64,000 nt of DNA, taken from Pseudoduganella dura. Its GTDB lineage: Bacteria > Pseudomonadota > Gammaproteobacteria > Burkholderiales > Burkholderiaceae_D. The stretch is from positions 6,572,001 through 6,636,000 of the forward strand of contig NZ_WNWM01000002.1 in NCBI RefSeq assembly GCF_009727155.1. The letters are read 5' to 3'. The first letter of the stretch is position 1. Each line of letters begins with the position of its first letter. Shown one piece after another: positions 1 through 8,111 of the stretch. The translations under genes were made by a program, and so were the position numbers. The notes under the pieces were generated by a model. The model ran no database searches. It worked only from the letters and a program-made list of their open reading frames with translations, and was not told where the DNA came from.

Positions 1-475
1 ACTGGAAACGGCGATCAAGATCACGCGCCGCACGTCGATCGGCATCAATGCATCGCTGAACCACGCAACGGCCACCGACACGGTGCAGACCGGCATTGCC
101 GCGCAAAACATCCCGGCCGGCGCCCGCGTGCCGTATGCGCCGAAGTTCGCTGCCAGCGCCAGCGCCAGCTACAGCATCCCGCTGCCGAACAACGACGAAG
201 TGGGCGTTTCCGCCACCTATGCGCACCGGGGCGAGGCGTACACGAACTTCGCGCGCGAACAGGGCAGCTATGCGCAGATCCCGTCGTCGAACACGGTGAA
301 CGCCACGGTGACGTACCGCACGCGCGGCTATGAGGTGGGCCTGTTCGGCACCAATCTCACCAACGGCGCCAAGGTCAGCGACGTGACACCGAACACCATC
401 GCGATCCAGCCGGGCAACACCTTGTACATGGTGCGCCCGCGTACCGTGGGCCTGCGCGTTACCGCGCGTTTCTGA
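1..475 (+). CDS. TonB-dependent receptor, C-terminal end (partial)
   Basis: The frame is open from base 2, so the gene begins before the window. About 157 residues remain, with alternating hydrophobic and polar residues typical of outer-membrane beta strands, ending in VGLRVTARF with the terminal Phe used in barrel assembly. The stretch VGLFGTNLTNGAKVSDVTP resembles the last strands of TonB-dependent receptors. Substrate cannot be told without the plug domain. The desaturase starts 21 bases downstream, so the two may be co-transcribed. Family assignment is by pattern, not by a full-length match. Confidence 0.75.
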   Translation, partial: LETAIKITRRTSIGINASLNHATATDTVQTGIAAQNIPAGARVPYAPKFAASASASYSIPLPNNDEVGVSATYAHRGEAYTNFAREQGSYAQIPSSNTVNATVTYRTRGYEVGLFGTNLTNGAKVSDVTPNTIAIQPGNTLYMVRPRTVGLRVTARF

Positions 476-496
476 CGTCGCCGAGCGAGGATACCA

Positions 497-1510
497 GTGG
501 CGCACGAACGGCAACGCTCGGAATACCTGGACGACGCCCAGCGCCGCCAGGTCGCGGCCGAGCGCAGCCGGCTACTGTGGGTGGCCGAATGGCCCACCTG
601 GCTGCTGATCGTTGCCATCCACGGAGGCTGGTTCGCCACCCTCGCCTTCCGGCACGCGCTGGGCACGGCCCTTTTCACGCTGCTGATGATCTGGTGGTGC
701 GCGTGGTACATGTCGCTGCAGCACGAGCTGATCCACGGGCACCCCACGCGCTGGCCATGGGTCAACCGGCTGTTCGGCTGGGCGCCGCTGGCGGTGTGGT
801 ATCCGTACCGCCTGTACCGCGACAGCCACCTGCAGCATCACGTCGACTCCCACCTGACGGTGCCGGCGCTCGATACCGAGAGCTCCTACGTGTCGCCCAG
901 GGCGTGGGCCGGCATGAGCGCGCCGCTGCGCCGGCTGTACTGGTTCAACAAGACGTTTGCCGGCCGCATGCTGGTGGGGCCGGCGCTGTCGATCGGTACC
1001 ATGCTGGCCGAAGCCGTACGCGAGCCGTTGCGGGGCGACTGGCGCAACGTGCCGATGTGGCTGGGGCATATCGGCATGCTGGGCGCGCTGCTGTGGTGGA
1101 TCGACAGCGCGTTCGGCGTCTCCGCCGTGTATTACCTTCTGGCGATTGCCTATCCGGCGCAATCGCTGGCGATGGTCCGCTCTTATTATGAGCACCGCCC
1201 CGCAGCGCAGCACAAGCAGCGGATCGTGCTGAACGAAGCCGGGCCGGTGCTGCGCCTGCTGTTCCTGAACAATAACCTGCACCTGGTGCACCACGACCTG
1301 CCATCGTTGCCGTGGTACCTGCTGCCCCGCATCTACCAGGCGCGGCGCACCGCGTACAACGCCCGCAGCGGCGGCTTCCACGTGCAGGGCTATGCCGGCC
1401 TGATGCGCCGCCACGCCTTCCGCCCGGTGGATGCGCCGGTGCATCCCCACATGCCGGAAACCGAACAGGAAAATGCATATGACGTGGAAAGCCGCACTGC
1501 CGATGTATAA
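497..1510 (+). CDS. Membrane fatty acid desaturase family protein
   Basis: A 337-residue integral membrane protein with the three histidine clusters of di-iron desaturases: HELIHGH (residues 76-82), HLQHH (111-115) and HLVHH (262-266), separated by hydrophobic segments. Such enzymes insert double bonds or hydroxylate lipid-like substrates at the inner membrane; the exact substrate is not visible. The start is GTG with GAGCGAGG six bases upstream. The 3' end overlaps the next gene by 32 bases, which supports an operon with the PhnD-like protein. Confidence 0.85.
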   Translation: MAHERQRSEYLDDAQRRQVAAERSRLLWVAEWPTWLLIVAIHGGWFATLAFRHALGTALFTLLMIWWCAWYMSLQHELIHGHPTRWPWVNRLFGWAPLAVWYPYRLYRDSHLQHHVDSHLTVPALDTESSYVSPRAWAGMSAPLRRLYWFNKTFAGRMLVGPALSIGTMLAEAVREPLRGDWRNVPMWLGHIGMLGALLWWIDSAFGVSAVYYLLAIAYPAQSLAMVRSYYEHRPAAQHKQRIVLNEAGPVLRLLFLNNNLHLVHHDLPSLPWYLLPRIYQARRTAYNARSGGFHVQGYAGLMRRHAFRPVDAPVHPHMPETEQENAYDVESRTADV

Positions 1511-2294
1511 CGTGTCGGCCCGCCTGCGGGCCGGCTACGGGGCGTTGCTGGAAGCACTGCTGGACCAGGCGGGAGCGACCGAAGCCTGCGGCGTGATCGA
1601 GCGGGTACACGATGCCGACCTGCCTGCGGCACTGCCGGAATTCTGGCTGCGGCCCGACCTGCTGCTGTCGCAAACCTGCGGTTATCCATGGCTGCACGCG
1701 TTGCGCGGGCACGCGACACTGGTCGCCACGCCCTGCTTCGACGTGCCCGGTTGCGACGGCAGCGATTATTCGAGCGTACTGGTGGCGCGCGGCGACAGCG
1801 GCATCCGCACCCTGGACGACGCGCGCGGCCGGGTGGCCGTGGCCAACGAACGGCATTCGAACAGCGGCATGAACGCGCTGCGGCACGCGGTCGCGCCGTT
1901 GGCCCGGAACGGCACGTTCTTCGGCGCCGTGAAATGGTCCGGCAGCCACGCGGCCAGCCTGCGCATGGTGCGCAGGGGCGCGGCGGACCTGGCGGCGATC
2001 GATTGCGTTACCTATGCGTACCTGCAGCAGGAAAAGGCGGCCAGTGTCGAAGGCCTCGTGGCGCTGGGATTCACGGCGCCGTCGCCGGGCCTGCCGATCA
2101 TTGCCGGCAGCGCCGTGCCGGATGTGGTGGTGCGGCGCCTGCGCAATGCGCTGCTGGAGCCGGACGCGCCGTTGCGCAAAGCCATGGCGGCGTTGCGGAT
2201 CGTGCGGTTCGCGCGCCGCGATGAACGGGACTACGCCCGGATCGGGTACCTTGAAGAAGAGGCGGTCAGCCTCGGCTACCCGGAACTGAACTGA
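1479..2294 (+). CDS. PhnD/SsuA-like substrate-binding protein
   Basis: About 271 residues resembling the phosphate/phosphonate (PhnD) type of periplasmic binding fold: LPMYNV near the N terminus, a hinge-like DVPGCDGSDYSSVLVARGDSG segment, and DDARGRVAVANERHSNSGMNALR as in PhnD-like proteins. No signal peptide is visible, so either it is cytoplasmic or the N terminus differs. ATG at 1479 is preferred because AGGA (1467-1470) sits eight bases away; ATG 1473 is an alternative. No permease or ATPase gene accompanies it. It overlaps the desaturase gene. Confidence 0.7.
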   Translation: MTWKAALPMYNVSARLRAGYGALLEALLDQAGATEACGVIERVHDADLPAALPEFWLRPDLLLSQTCGYPWLHALRGHATLVATPCFDVPGCDGSDYSSVLVARGDSGIRTLDDARGRVAVANERHSNSGMNALRHAVAPLARNGTFFGAVKWSGSHAASLRMVRRGAADLAAIDCVTYAYLQQEKAASVEGLVALGFTAPSPGLPIIAGSAVPDVVVRRLRNALLEPDAPLRKAMAALRIVRFARRDERDYARIGYLEEEAVSLGYPELN

Positions 2295-2319
2295 GCGCCG
2301 GCAGCATCTTCCGGACTCG

Positions 2320-2343
2320 TTCAGATGACATTTCAGATGACAT
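2320..2343. repeat. Perfect 12-bp tandem duplication at the integrase 3' end
   Basis: TTCAGATGACAT occurs twice in direct succession (2320-2331, 2332-2343). On the minus strand each unit reads AATGTCATCTGA, so the last codons and stop of the recombinase gene are duplicated as a unit, placing a second stop 12 bases after the first. Replication slippage is the simplest origin; a recombination-site role is possible but untested. Confidence 0.8.
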
Positions 2344-3511
2344 TCTTGCCGCTGACCGACGCCATGATCTCGTCGTGCCGCTCGTTGTCCGTCTTGTGCA
2401 GATAAGCCGCGGTGGTGGCGATGTTCGCGTGCCCCGCCGTCTCCTGCAGCGTCTTCAGCTGCACGCCGTTGTTCGCGTGGTTGGTCAGCATGCTGTGGCG
2501 CAGCCAGTGCGTGGATGCCTGCCGCAACTGGGCGGCCGCATCGCTGTCGCCGCGCGCGGCGGCGGCATCGGCGGCGGCGGTGAACACCGCCTTCATCGCT
2601 TCGGAGGCCGCTTCGTCCGTCAGGCGCACCAGTACCCTGCTTCGGCTCGACAGCACCAGCGGCGTGGTGTCGCCGCGGCTGGTCTGGGGCAGCAGCTCGA
2701 ACGCGGCGCGGTATCGGCGGAAGGCGGCGAGCATGTCCGGCGGTACCGGCAGCCGGCGCGGCTTGTTGCCCTTGCCTATCACGTCGATCCACCAGCGGCC
2801 GTTTCCTTCCGTGTAGATCGCGCCCATGTCCGCGCCGACGAGCTCATTGAGCCGCGCGCCGGTGTGGGCATAGGCCACCAGCAGGAAGCGGTCGCGCTCG
2901 CGGCGGCGCAGCGCCGCCGGCGTGTCCGCTTCCCGGTTTTCCACGGTGGAAAGCGCGAGGCCGATGGCATCCTGGGTGAGGTAACGCGTGATACGGCTGG
3001 CGTTGACGATCTTTACGTTCTTTACCAGCGCGCCGGGATCGCGCCGCAGGTAGCCGGTCTGCTCGGCGAACGCCAGCAGGCCCTTCACGGCGATCATCGC
3101 CTGGCGGCGGCTGGCATCGGACAGCGGGCCGGAGAACGGGCGGTAACGCTCGTCCGTGCGGGGCCACTTCGTCGTCGAGATCCACTCGGCCGGCGGCGCC
3201 TTGATGAATTCCTTGTAGGCGTTCAGGTCCGAGACGCCCAGCTCGCGCAACGATTTGCCGGCCTCCTCGCGGCACCAGGTCAGGAAGCGGTACAGCTCCT
3301 TCTGCGTGTTGGCGATGGATTTCGGCCGCAGTTCACCGTGGCTGATGTATTCGCGGGCGATTTCACTGTCGGTACGGGCGTCGGTCAGCGCATCGACGGG
3401 AACGTCGCGCCAGGCATCGGGATCGATGTCACGCCGTGCCAGGCCGCCGGTGCCGGGCGATGTTAACGTTTGCAGATCGGGTTGCAGGTCGATTGGCGCG
3501 AATTTGCCCAT
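2333..3511 (-). CDS. Tyrosine-type site-specific recombinase (XerC/D-like integrase)
   Basis: About 392 residues. An N-terminal SAM-like core-binding domain is followed by a catalytic domain with every active-site element visible: Arg in HTGARLNEL, Lys in VIGKGNKPRRLP, the HWLRH box (HxxR), His in GHANIATTAAY, and the nucleophilic Tyr in TAAYLH. It should cut and rejoin DNA at a specific site. ATG 3511 is chosen because a perfect LexA box ends 11 bases upstream of it; a GTG at 3538 gives nine more residues but would put the box inside the gene. Neither start has a clear Shine-Dalgarno. No phage or plasmid genes are adjacent, so this is a lone chromosomal recombinase or the remnant of an element. 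Confidence 0.9.
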   Translation of the reverse strand: MGKFAPIDLQPDLQTLTSPGTGGLARRDIDPDAWRDVPVDALTDARTDSEIAREYISHGELRPKSIANTQKELYRFLTWCREEAGKSLRELGVSDLNAYKEFIKAPPAEWISTTKWPRTDERYRPFSGPLSDASRRQAMIAVKGLLAFAEQTGYLRRDPGALVKNVKIVNASRITRYLTQDAIGLALSTVENREADTPAALRRRERDRFLLVAYAHTGARLNELVGADMGAIYTEGNGRWWIDVIGKGNKPRRLPVPPDMLAAFRRYRAAFELLPQTSRGDTTPLVLSSRSRVLVRLTDEAASEAMKAVFTAAADAAAARGDSDAAAQLRQASTHWLRHSMLTNHANNGVQLKTLQETAGHANIATTAAYLHKTDNERHDEIMASVSGKNVI

Positions 3512-3522
3512 GAAGCAGGAAA

Positions 3523-3542
3523 TACTGTTCGGATGCACAGTA
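3523..3542 (-). promoter_or_regulatory. LexA/SOS box upstream of the tyrosine recombinase
   Basis: TACTGT-N8-ACAGTA, with all 12 outer positions matching the gamma/betaproteobacterial LexA consensus (CTG-N10-CAG core). It lies 11 bases upstream of the ATG at 3511. A possible -10 (TACAAT on the minus strand, 3543-3548) is immediately upstream, so LexA bound here would block transcription. No good -35 was found. Confidence 0.7.
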
Positions 3543-3565
3543 TTGTACAGTATGGCATACAGTAT
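3537..3565. repeat. Three direct ACAGTAT half-sites next to the LexA box
   Basis: ACAGTAT occurs at 3537-3543, 3547-3553 and 3559-3565. The first is the right half of the LexA box; the other two lack a partner CTGT at the correct spacing, so they are extra half-sites, perhaps for a second regulator or left by duplication. Confidence 0.6.
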
Positions 3566-3575
3566 TTCGCGGCCG

Positions 3576-3965
3576 TCATCGCTTGCGCCGTTTGAACACC
3601 CACAGGTAAATCAGGACGTTGAACAGGATGACGATGCCGGCCAGCGCGAACTGCACGTTGCGGGTCAGCCCTTCTGGATAAATCAGCCACAGCAGCCATC
3701 GTTGAAGAAAATCGCCTTCGTAGCGCGCCATGCCGGCGCGTGTACGAAGCGTGTTTTCCAGCGAGGTCAGCGGGCATCCCGCGCCGCTGGCCTCGACCAG
3801 GATGCCCCACGCCGCCGCTGGCAGGTGGATCACCGCGAGCCAGCGGCGGCGCAGCGCGAGCAGTCCGCCGAACAGGACAAAGACGATGAATCCGAAGTGA
3901 ACGATCAGTACGGCCGTGGCGGCCAGTATGTTGAACACGTTGCAGTACCCTGGCGATGTCGGCAT
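3576..3965 (-). CDS. DUF2784 family small membrane protein
   Basis: A 129-residue inner-membrane protein with hydrophobic segments at roughly residues 12-38, 44-60, 88-98 and 103-122, and a basic C-terminal end (FKRRKR). The order of motifs (NILAATAVLIVHFGFIVFV, CPLTSLEN, WLIYPEGLT) matches DUF2784. Function is unknown. A GTG at 3938, with AGGG upstream, would remove the first nine residues, which look untypical, and may be the true start. The gene lies upstream of the recombinase on the same strand. Confidence 0.75.
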   Translation of the reverse strand: MPTSPGYCNVFNILAATAVLIVHFGFIVFVLFGGLLALRRRWLAVIHLPAAAWGILVEASGAGCPLTSLENTLRTRAGMARYEGDFLQRWLLWLIYPEGLTRNVQFALAGIVILFNVLIYLWVFKRRKR

Positions 3966-4040
3966 CCGGTGGCTGTTCCGGCTGCCGGGGACGTGACCGG
4001 GTCATTCTATCGCATCATCCGGAAGCGGTGTATCGGGCGC

Positions 4041-5396
4041 TCAGCGCCCCTTCGCTTGCCGCAGGATCCATGCCTGCTGCGTGGCCTGGTGCGCCGGCGA
4101 CGTCAGGTGCACCTGCTCCGGTTCGATGACGATCTCGCGCGGAGCGGGGATCACGTTGTACACGGCGAAGGTGGAAGTGGGCGGCGTCACCATATCGTTG
4201 TAGCCCGCATAGAACAGCACGGGGGCGCGCAGCCGCTTCGCGAAGTTCACGGTGTCGTAGTAGCCGGTGGTGGCGATTTTCGGCGCTACCGGCTGATCCT
4301 GCACGTTGCCGGCATCATCCTTCCGGAACAGGCCGGGCCAGCCGCCCGCGCGGCCGCCCAGGTAGCCGGTCACGTCGGCATACGCGGGATACGATGCGAC
4401 GGTCGCGGTCACCCGCGGGTCGAGCGCGGCCGTGACGATCGCCAGTTGCCCGCCCTGGCTGCCGCCCTGCGTGACGAGGTTCCTGCCATCCCATTTGCCG
4501 TGGCGGACCAGGAAATCGAGGCCACGCAGCGCGCCGAGATAGACGCGGCGGTAGTAATACGTTTCGCGGTTGTCGAGGTTGTAGCGGTTGTAGCTTTCCA
4601 GCGCACCGAAGCGCAGCTGTTCATATAGTTCGTCCGGCAGGTTGACGGGAATGCCGTGAATGCCGATCTGCAGCGTGATCACGCCTTTCGCCGCCAGGTC
4701 GGCGGAACCCTTGTAGCCGCGCACGCCGGCTCCCGGAACCTGCAGTACCGCCGGATACCTGCCCTCCGCGCGCGGCACGGACAGCACGCCGTAGATACGC
4801 GTCGGCCGGCCGCCCTGCCCCACGTTCTGGTAATGGAGATAGGACACGTCGACCTCCGCGGTGGACAGGTCGGGGGCGGGCGTGACAGTCCATTGCGGAT
4901 CGACCTTTGCCAGCTGTTCGCGCTGGGCGGCCCAGAAGGCGTCGAAGTCGGCCGGTTCCGCTTGCAGCGGGCGGATATCCAGCGGGCTGAAGGCGGCGGT
5001 GGCCGTGGCCTGCACGGGTTTGCCGCCCACTGTCGCGGACACGATCGCGCGCACGAAGCCGGGCTGCGCCTGCGCCGGGATCGGCAGCGACAGCCCGGCC
5101 TTCGGCACCACCGCCGTGCGCTCCGGTCCTTCCAGCATGTCCGGGCCGAGGCGATAGCGGATCGGGATGCCTTCCGCTGGATACGGGCTCACATCGAAAC
5201 GCACGCGCACCGTCGCACGGTCGCCCGATTCATAGGTCCAGTCGGGGCGGTCCAGGGAAATGCTCAACGGGCCGGCATCGCGGGCCGCGTTCAACAGGGT
5301 GACTTGGGACGAGGCGGCGCGCGCGGGCGGAAGATACAAGGTACTTGCCGCCACGAGCGCGGCGGCCGCCAGCAGGCGAAGGGAGGAAAGTGTCAT
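4041..5396 (-). CDS. Secreted acetylxylan esterase / cephalosporin-C deacetylase-like hydrolase (CE7)
   Basis: A 451-residue alpha/beta hydrolase. The N terminus is a Sec signal peptide ending near PARA-AS (about residue 27), followed by an all-beta segment, then the AXE1-type catalytic domain: YGVLSVPRAEGRYPAVLQV, nucleophile elbow GGSQGG with Ser near residue 313, a YAGYNDMVTPP segment typical of the Asp loop, and a late His in EQVHLTSPAH. CE7 enzymes remove acetyl groups from xylan oligosaccharides and related esters. The extra N-terminal beta domain makes it longer than the usual CE7 length of about 320. Neighbours give no pathway context. Confidence 0.85.
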   Translation of the reverse strand: MTLSSLRLLAAAALVAASTLYLPPARAASSQVTLLNAARDAGPLSISLDRPDWTYESGDRATVRVRFDVSPYPAEGIPIRYRLGPDMLEGPERTAVVPKAGLSLPIPAQAQPGFVRAIVSATVGGKPVQATATAAFSPLDIRPLQAEPADFDAFWAAQREQLAKVDPQWTVTPAPDLSTAEVDVSYLHYQNVGQGGRPTRIYGVLSVPRAEGRYPAVLQVPGAGVRGYKGSADLAAKGVITLQIGIHGIPVNLPDELYEQLRFGALESYNRYNLDNRETYYYRRVYLGALRGLDFLVRHGKWDGRNLVTQGGSQGGQLAIVTAALDPRVTATVASYPAYADVTGYLGGRAGGWPGLFRKDDAGNVQDQPVAPKIATTGYYDTVNFAKRLRAPVLFYAGYNDMVTPPTSTFAVYNVIPAPREIVIEPEQVHLTSPAHQATQQAWILRQAKGR

Positions 5397-5491
5397 GGGA
5401 GCGGGTGCGTGCGGAAGATCCGCCCATGCTAGGAGCGGACCGGCGCGCGGTCAATGCCGCGCGCCGAAATACTCACCCGCCTGCGCGGTGC

Positions 5492-8062
5492 TCAGCCCGC
5501 CGCGACGCGTTTCGCGATGTGCGCCAGCGCTTCTTCCACCTGGTCGATGAGCACCAGGCACAGGTCCCCATCCCCCAGGCGGTCGAGCGCCGTGTCGATC
5601 GCCACGAATTCGCCGTCGATCTCGTCGACGTGCGATGTGCGGCTGGCACCCTGCAGGCCGGCGCGCAGCAGCGCGATCACCTCGCCGTCCGCGCGGCCGC
5701 GCTGGCACTGGTCCTGGTACAGCACCACGTCGTCGAAGGCCTTGCCGAGGATCTCGGTCTGCTGGCTGATATCCTCGTCGCGGCGGTCGCCGGCACCGCT
5801 GATGACCACCGAGCGGCGTTTCGCCGGCATCGATTCCACGGCCTGCACCAGGGCGAGCATCGCGTCCGGGTTGTGTCCGTAGTCGGCGATCACGGTGGCG
5901 CCGCGGAAGTCGAACACATTGAAGCGGCCCGGCGCGTTGTGGCTGTCGGTCGTGAACGTCTTCAGGCCCAGGCGGATGGATTGCCAGTCGATGCCGGCGC
6001 CCCATGCGGCGCCCACGGCGGCCATCGTGTTCTCGACCTGGAAACCGATCGTGCCGTTGCGGGTCAGCGGAATATCGGCCAGCGCGATGCGCTGCACGAA
6101 CTTGCCTTCCGCGGCCACCAGGTCGCCCTTGTCCACGTACACGGTGCGGCGGCCCTGCGCCAGGTGCGTGGCCACCACGGGGTGATAGCGGTCGGCGCCG
6201 AAGAACAGCACCTTGCCTTTCGAGGCGGCCGCCATGCCGGCCACGATCGGGTCGGTGGCGTTCAGCACGGCCCAGCCGTTCTCGTCGACGTTCTGCACGA
6301 TCACGCGCTTCAATACCGCGAGATCTTCCACGGTGGTGATGTAGTTCAGGCCCAGGTGGTCGCCCGCGCCGATATTCGTGACCACGGCCACCTTGCAGCG
6401 GTCGAATGCCAGGCCCTCGCGGAGGATACCGCCGCGCGCCGTCTCGAATACGGCCGCATCCACGTCCGGGTGCTGCAGCACGTTGCGCGCGCTGCGCGGG
6501 CCCGAGCAGTCGCCGCTGTCGATCTGGCGGCCGTTGACATAGACGCCATCGGTATTGGTCATGCCCACGCGCAGGCCGGACGAGGCGATCAGGTGCGCGA
6601 TCAGGCGCACGGTGGTGGTCTTGCCGTTCGTGCCGGTGACGGCGACGACCGGAATGCGGCCATCCTCGCCCTCGGCGAACAGCGTGCCCACGATCGCCTC
6701 GCCGATCGGCCTGCCCTTGCCGTACGACGGCGACAGGTGCATTCGCAGGCCCGGCGCGGCATTGACCTCGACCACGCCGCCGTTCTGTTCCTCGATCGGG
6801 CGCAGCACGCTGTCGACCACCACGTCGACGCCGCAGATATCGAGGCCGATCATCTGCGCCGCTTCCACGGCGCGTGCCGCCACTTCGGGATGCACGTCGT
6901 CGGTCACGTCGGTGGCACTGCCGCCCGTCGACAGGTTGGCGTTGTTGCGCAGGATGACGCGCTGGCCCTGGGGCGGCACGGAATCCGCATCCAGGCCCTG
7001 CTGCGCCAGGCGCGCCAGCGCGATGTCGTCGAAGCGGATCTTGGTCAGCGACGTGGAATGGCCGCTGCCGCGGCGCGGATCGGCGTTGACCATGTCCACC
7101 AGTGCGCGTACCGAGTGCACGCCGTCGCCCACCACGTGCGGCGGATCGCGCCGCGCCGCGGCGATCAGCTTGTTGCCGATCACGAGCAGCCGGTAGTCGT
7201 GGCCGGGCAGGAAGCGCTCGACCAGGATGTCGTCGCGGAATTCGCGCGCCGTGTTGAACGCAGCGTGCGTCTGCGCCTCGGTGGTGATGTTGACGGTGAC
7301 GCCCTTGCCCTGGTTGCCGTCCTTGGGCTTGATCACCACGGGCAGGCCGATCAGCTGCGCCACCTGCCATGCTTCCTCGGCGGTTTCGACGGTGCGCCCG
7401 ACCGGTACCGGCACGCCGGCCGCGTCCAGGAGCCGCTTGGTCAGCTCCTTGTCCTGCGCGATGTTTTCGGCGATCGCGCTGGTCGAATCGATTTCCGCGG
7501 CCTGGATGCGGCGCTGCTTGCTGCCCCAGCCGAAGGCCACCATCGAGCCGGAAGTCATGCGGCGATACGGAATCTTGCGCGCGACGGCGGCTTGGACGAT
7601 CGCGCCGGTGCTCGGCCCCAGGCGCACATCCTCGTCCAGCTCGGCCAGTTCGGCCAGCGCGGCGGCCAGGTCGAACGGCGTATCGTGCAATGCCGAGTTG
7701 ACCAGCTGCTCGGCCAGTTCCACCGCCCGGCGGCCTACTTCTTCCTCGGTGTATTCGACCACCATCTGGAAAATGCCTTCTTCCACCGTGGGCGTGGTAC
7801 GGCTGAAAGTGACCGGGCAGCCGGATTCCGCCTGCAGCGCGAGCGCCGTCAGCTCGAGCACGTGCGCCAGCGGCACCGCGTCGGCGTGGCCATGGGGCTG
7901 GAACTGCCCGATGCGGGGAAAGCGCGCGCGCAGCCGCACTTCGAAGCCGGGCAGCTTGTCGGCCGCCAGTTCTTCGGGCGTGCACGAAACGATCGCTTCG
8001 ATGGCGGTGTGGTGGCTCCAGAGGTTCGGGCCGCGCAGCGCGCGGGTGCGGATCACTTCCAT
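5492..8062 (-). CDS. cphA: Cyanophycin synthetase
   Basis: An 856-residue enzyme building the storage polymer multi-L-arginyl-poly-L-aspartate from Asp, Arg and ATP. Domain order: N-terminal domain (1-160), ATP-grasp module (about 200-470; metal/ATP segment VVEVNAAPG at 430-438) that activates the Asp backbone, and a Mur-ligase-like module with an intact P-loop GTNGKTTT (477-484) for arginine attachment, then the Mur C-terminal domain with NAPGRFNVFDF and YGHNPDA motifs. Length and motifs match active CphA. It lies 49 bases downstream of a paralogue on the same strand, so both are probably one transcript. Confidence 0.95.
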   Translation of the reverse strand: MEVIRTRALRGPNLWSHHTAIEAIVSCTPEELAADKLPGFEVRLRARFPRIGQFQPHGHADAVPLAHVLELTALALQAESGCPVTFSRTTPTVEEGIFQMVVEYTEEEVGRRAVELAEQLVNSALHDTPFDLAAALAELAELDEDVRLGPSTGAIVQAAVARKIPYRRMTSGSMVAFGWGSKQRRIQAAEIDSTSAIAENIAQDKELTKRLLDAAGVPVPVGRTVETAEEAWQVAQLIGLPVVIKPKDGNQGKGVTVNITTEAQTHAAFNTAREFRDDILVERFLPGHDYRLLVIGNKLIAAARRDPPHVVGDGVHSVRALVDMVNADPRRGSGHSTSLTKIRFDDIALARLAQQGLDADSVPPQGQRVILRNNANLSTGGSATDVTDDVHPEVAARAVEAAQMIGLDICGVDVVVDSVLRPIEEQNGGVVEVNAAPGLRMHLSPSYGKGRPIGEAIVGTLFAEGEDGRIPVVAVTGTNGKTTTVRLIAHLIASSGLRVGMTNTDGVYVNGRQIDSGDCSGPRSARNVLQHPDVDAAVFETARGGILREGLAFDRCKVAVVTNIGAGDHLGLNYITTVEDLAVLKRVIVQNVDENGWAVLNATDPIVAGMAAASKGKVLFFGADRYHPVVATHLAQGRRTVYVDKGDLVAAEGKFVQRIALADIPLTRNGTIGFQVENTMAAVGAAWGAGIDWQSIRLGLKTFTTDSHNAPGRFNVFDFRGATVIADYGHNPDAMLALVQAVESMPAKRRSVVISGAGDRRDEDISQQTEILGKAFDDVVLYQDQCQRGRADGEVIALLRAGLQGASRTSHVDEIDGEFVAIDTALDRLGDGDLCLVLIDQVEEALAHIAKRVAAG

Positions 8063-8111
8063 GTACTGATTCCTGTGTGGTGTTCTTCTGTGCGGGGCAT
8101 GGCTTGGAAAC

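Noticed and set aside
945..2792. A 615-codon minus-strand frame across the desaturase and PhnD-like genes
   Set aside because: Antisense to two recognisable proteins and partly to the integrase; composition is Arg/Ala-rich with no family resemblance.
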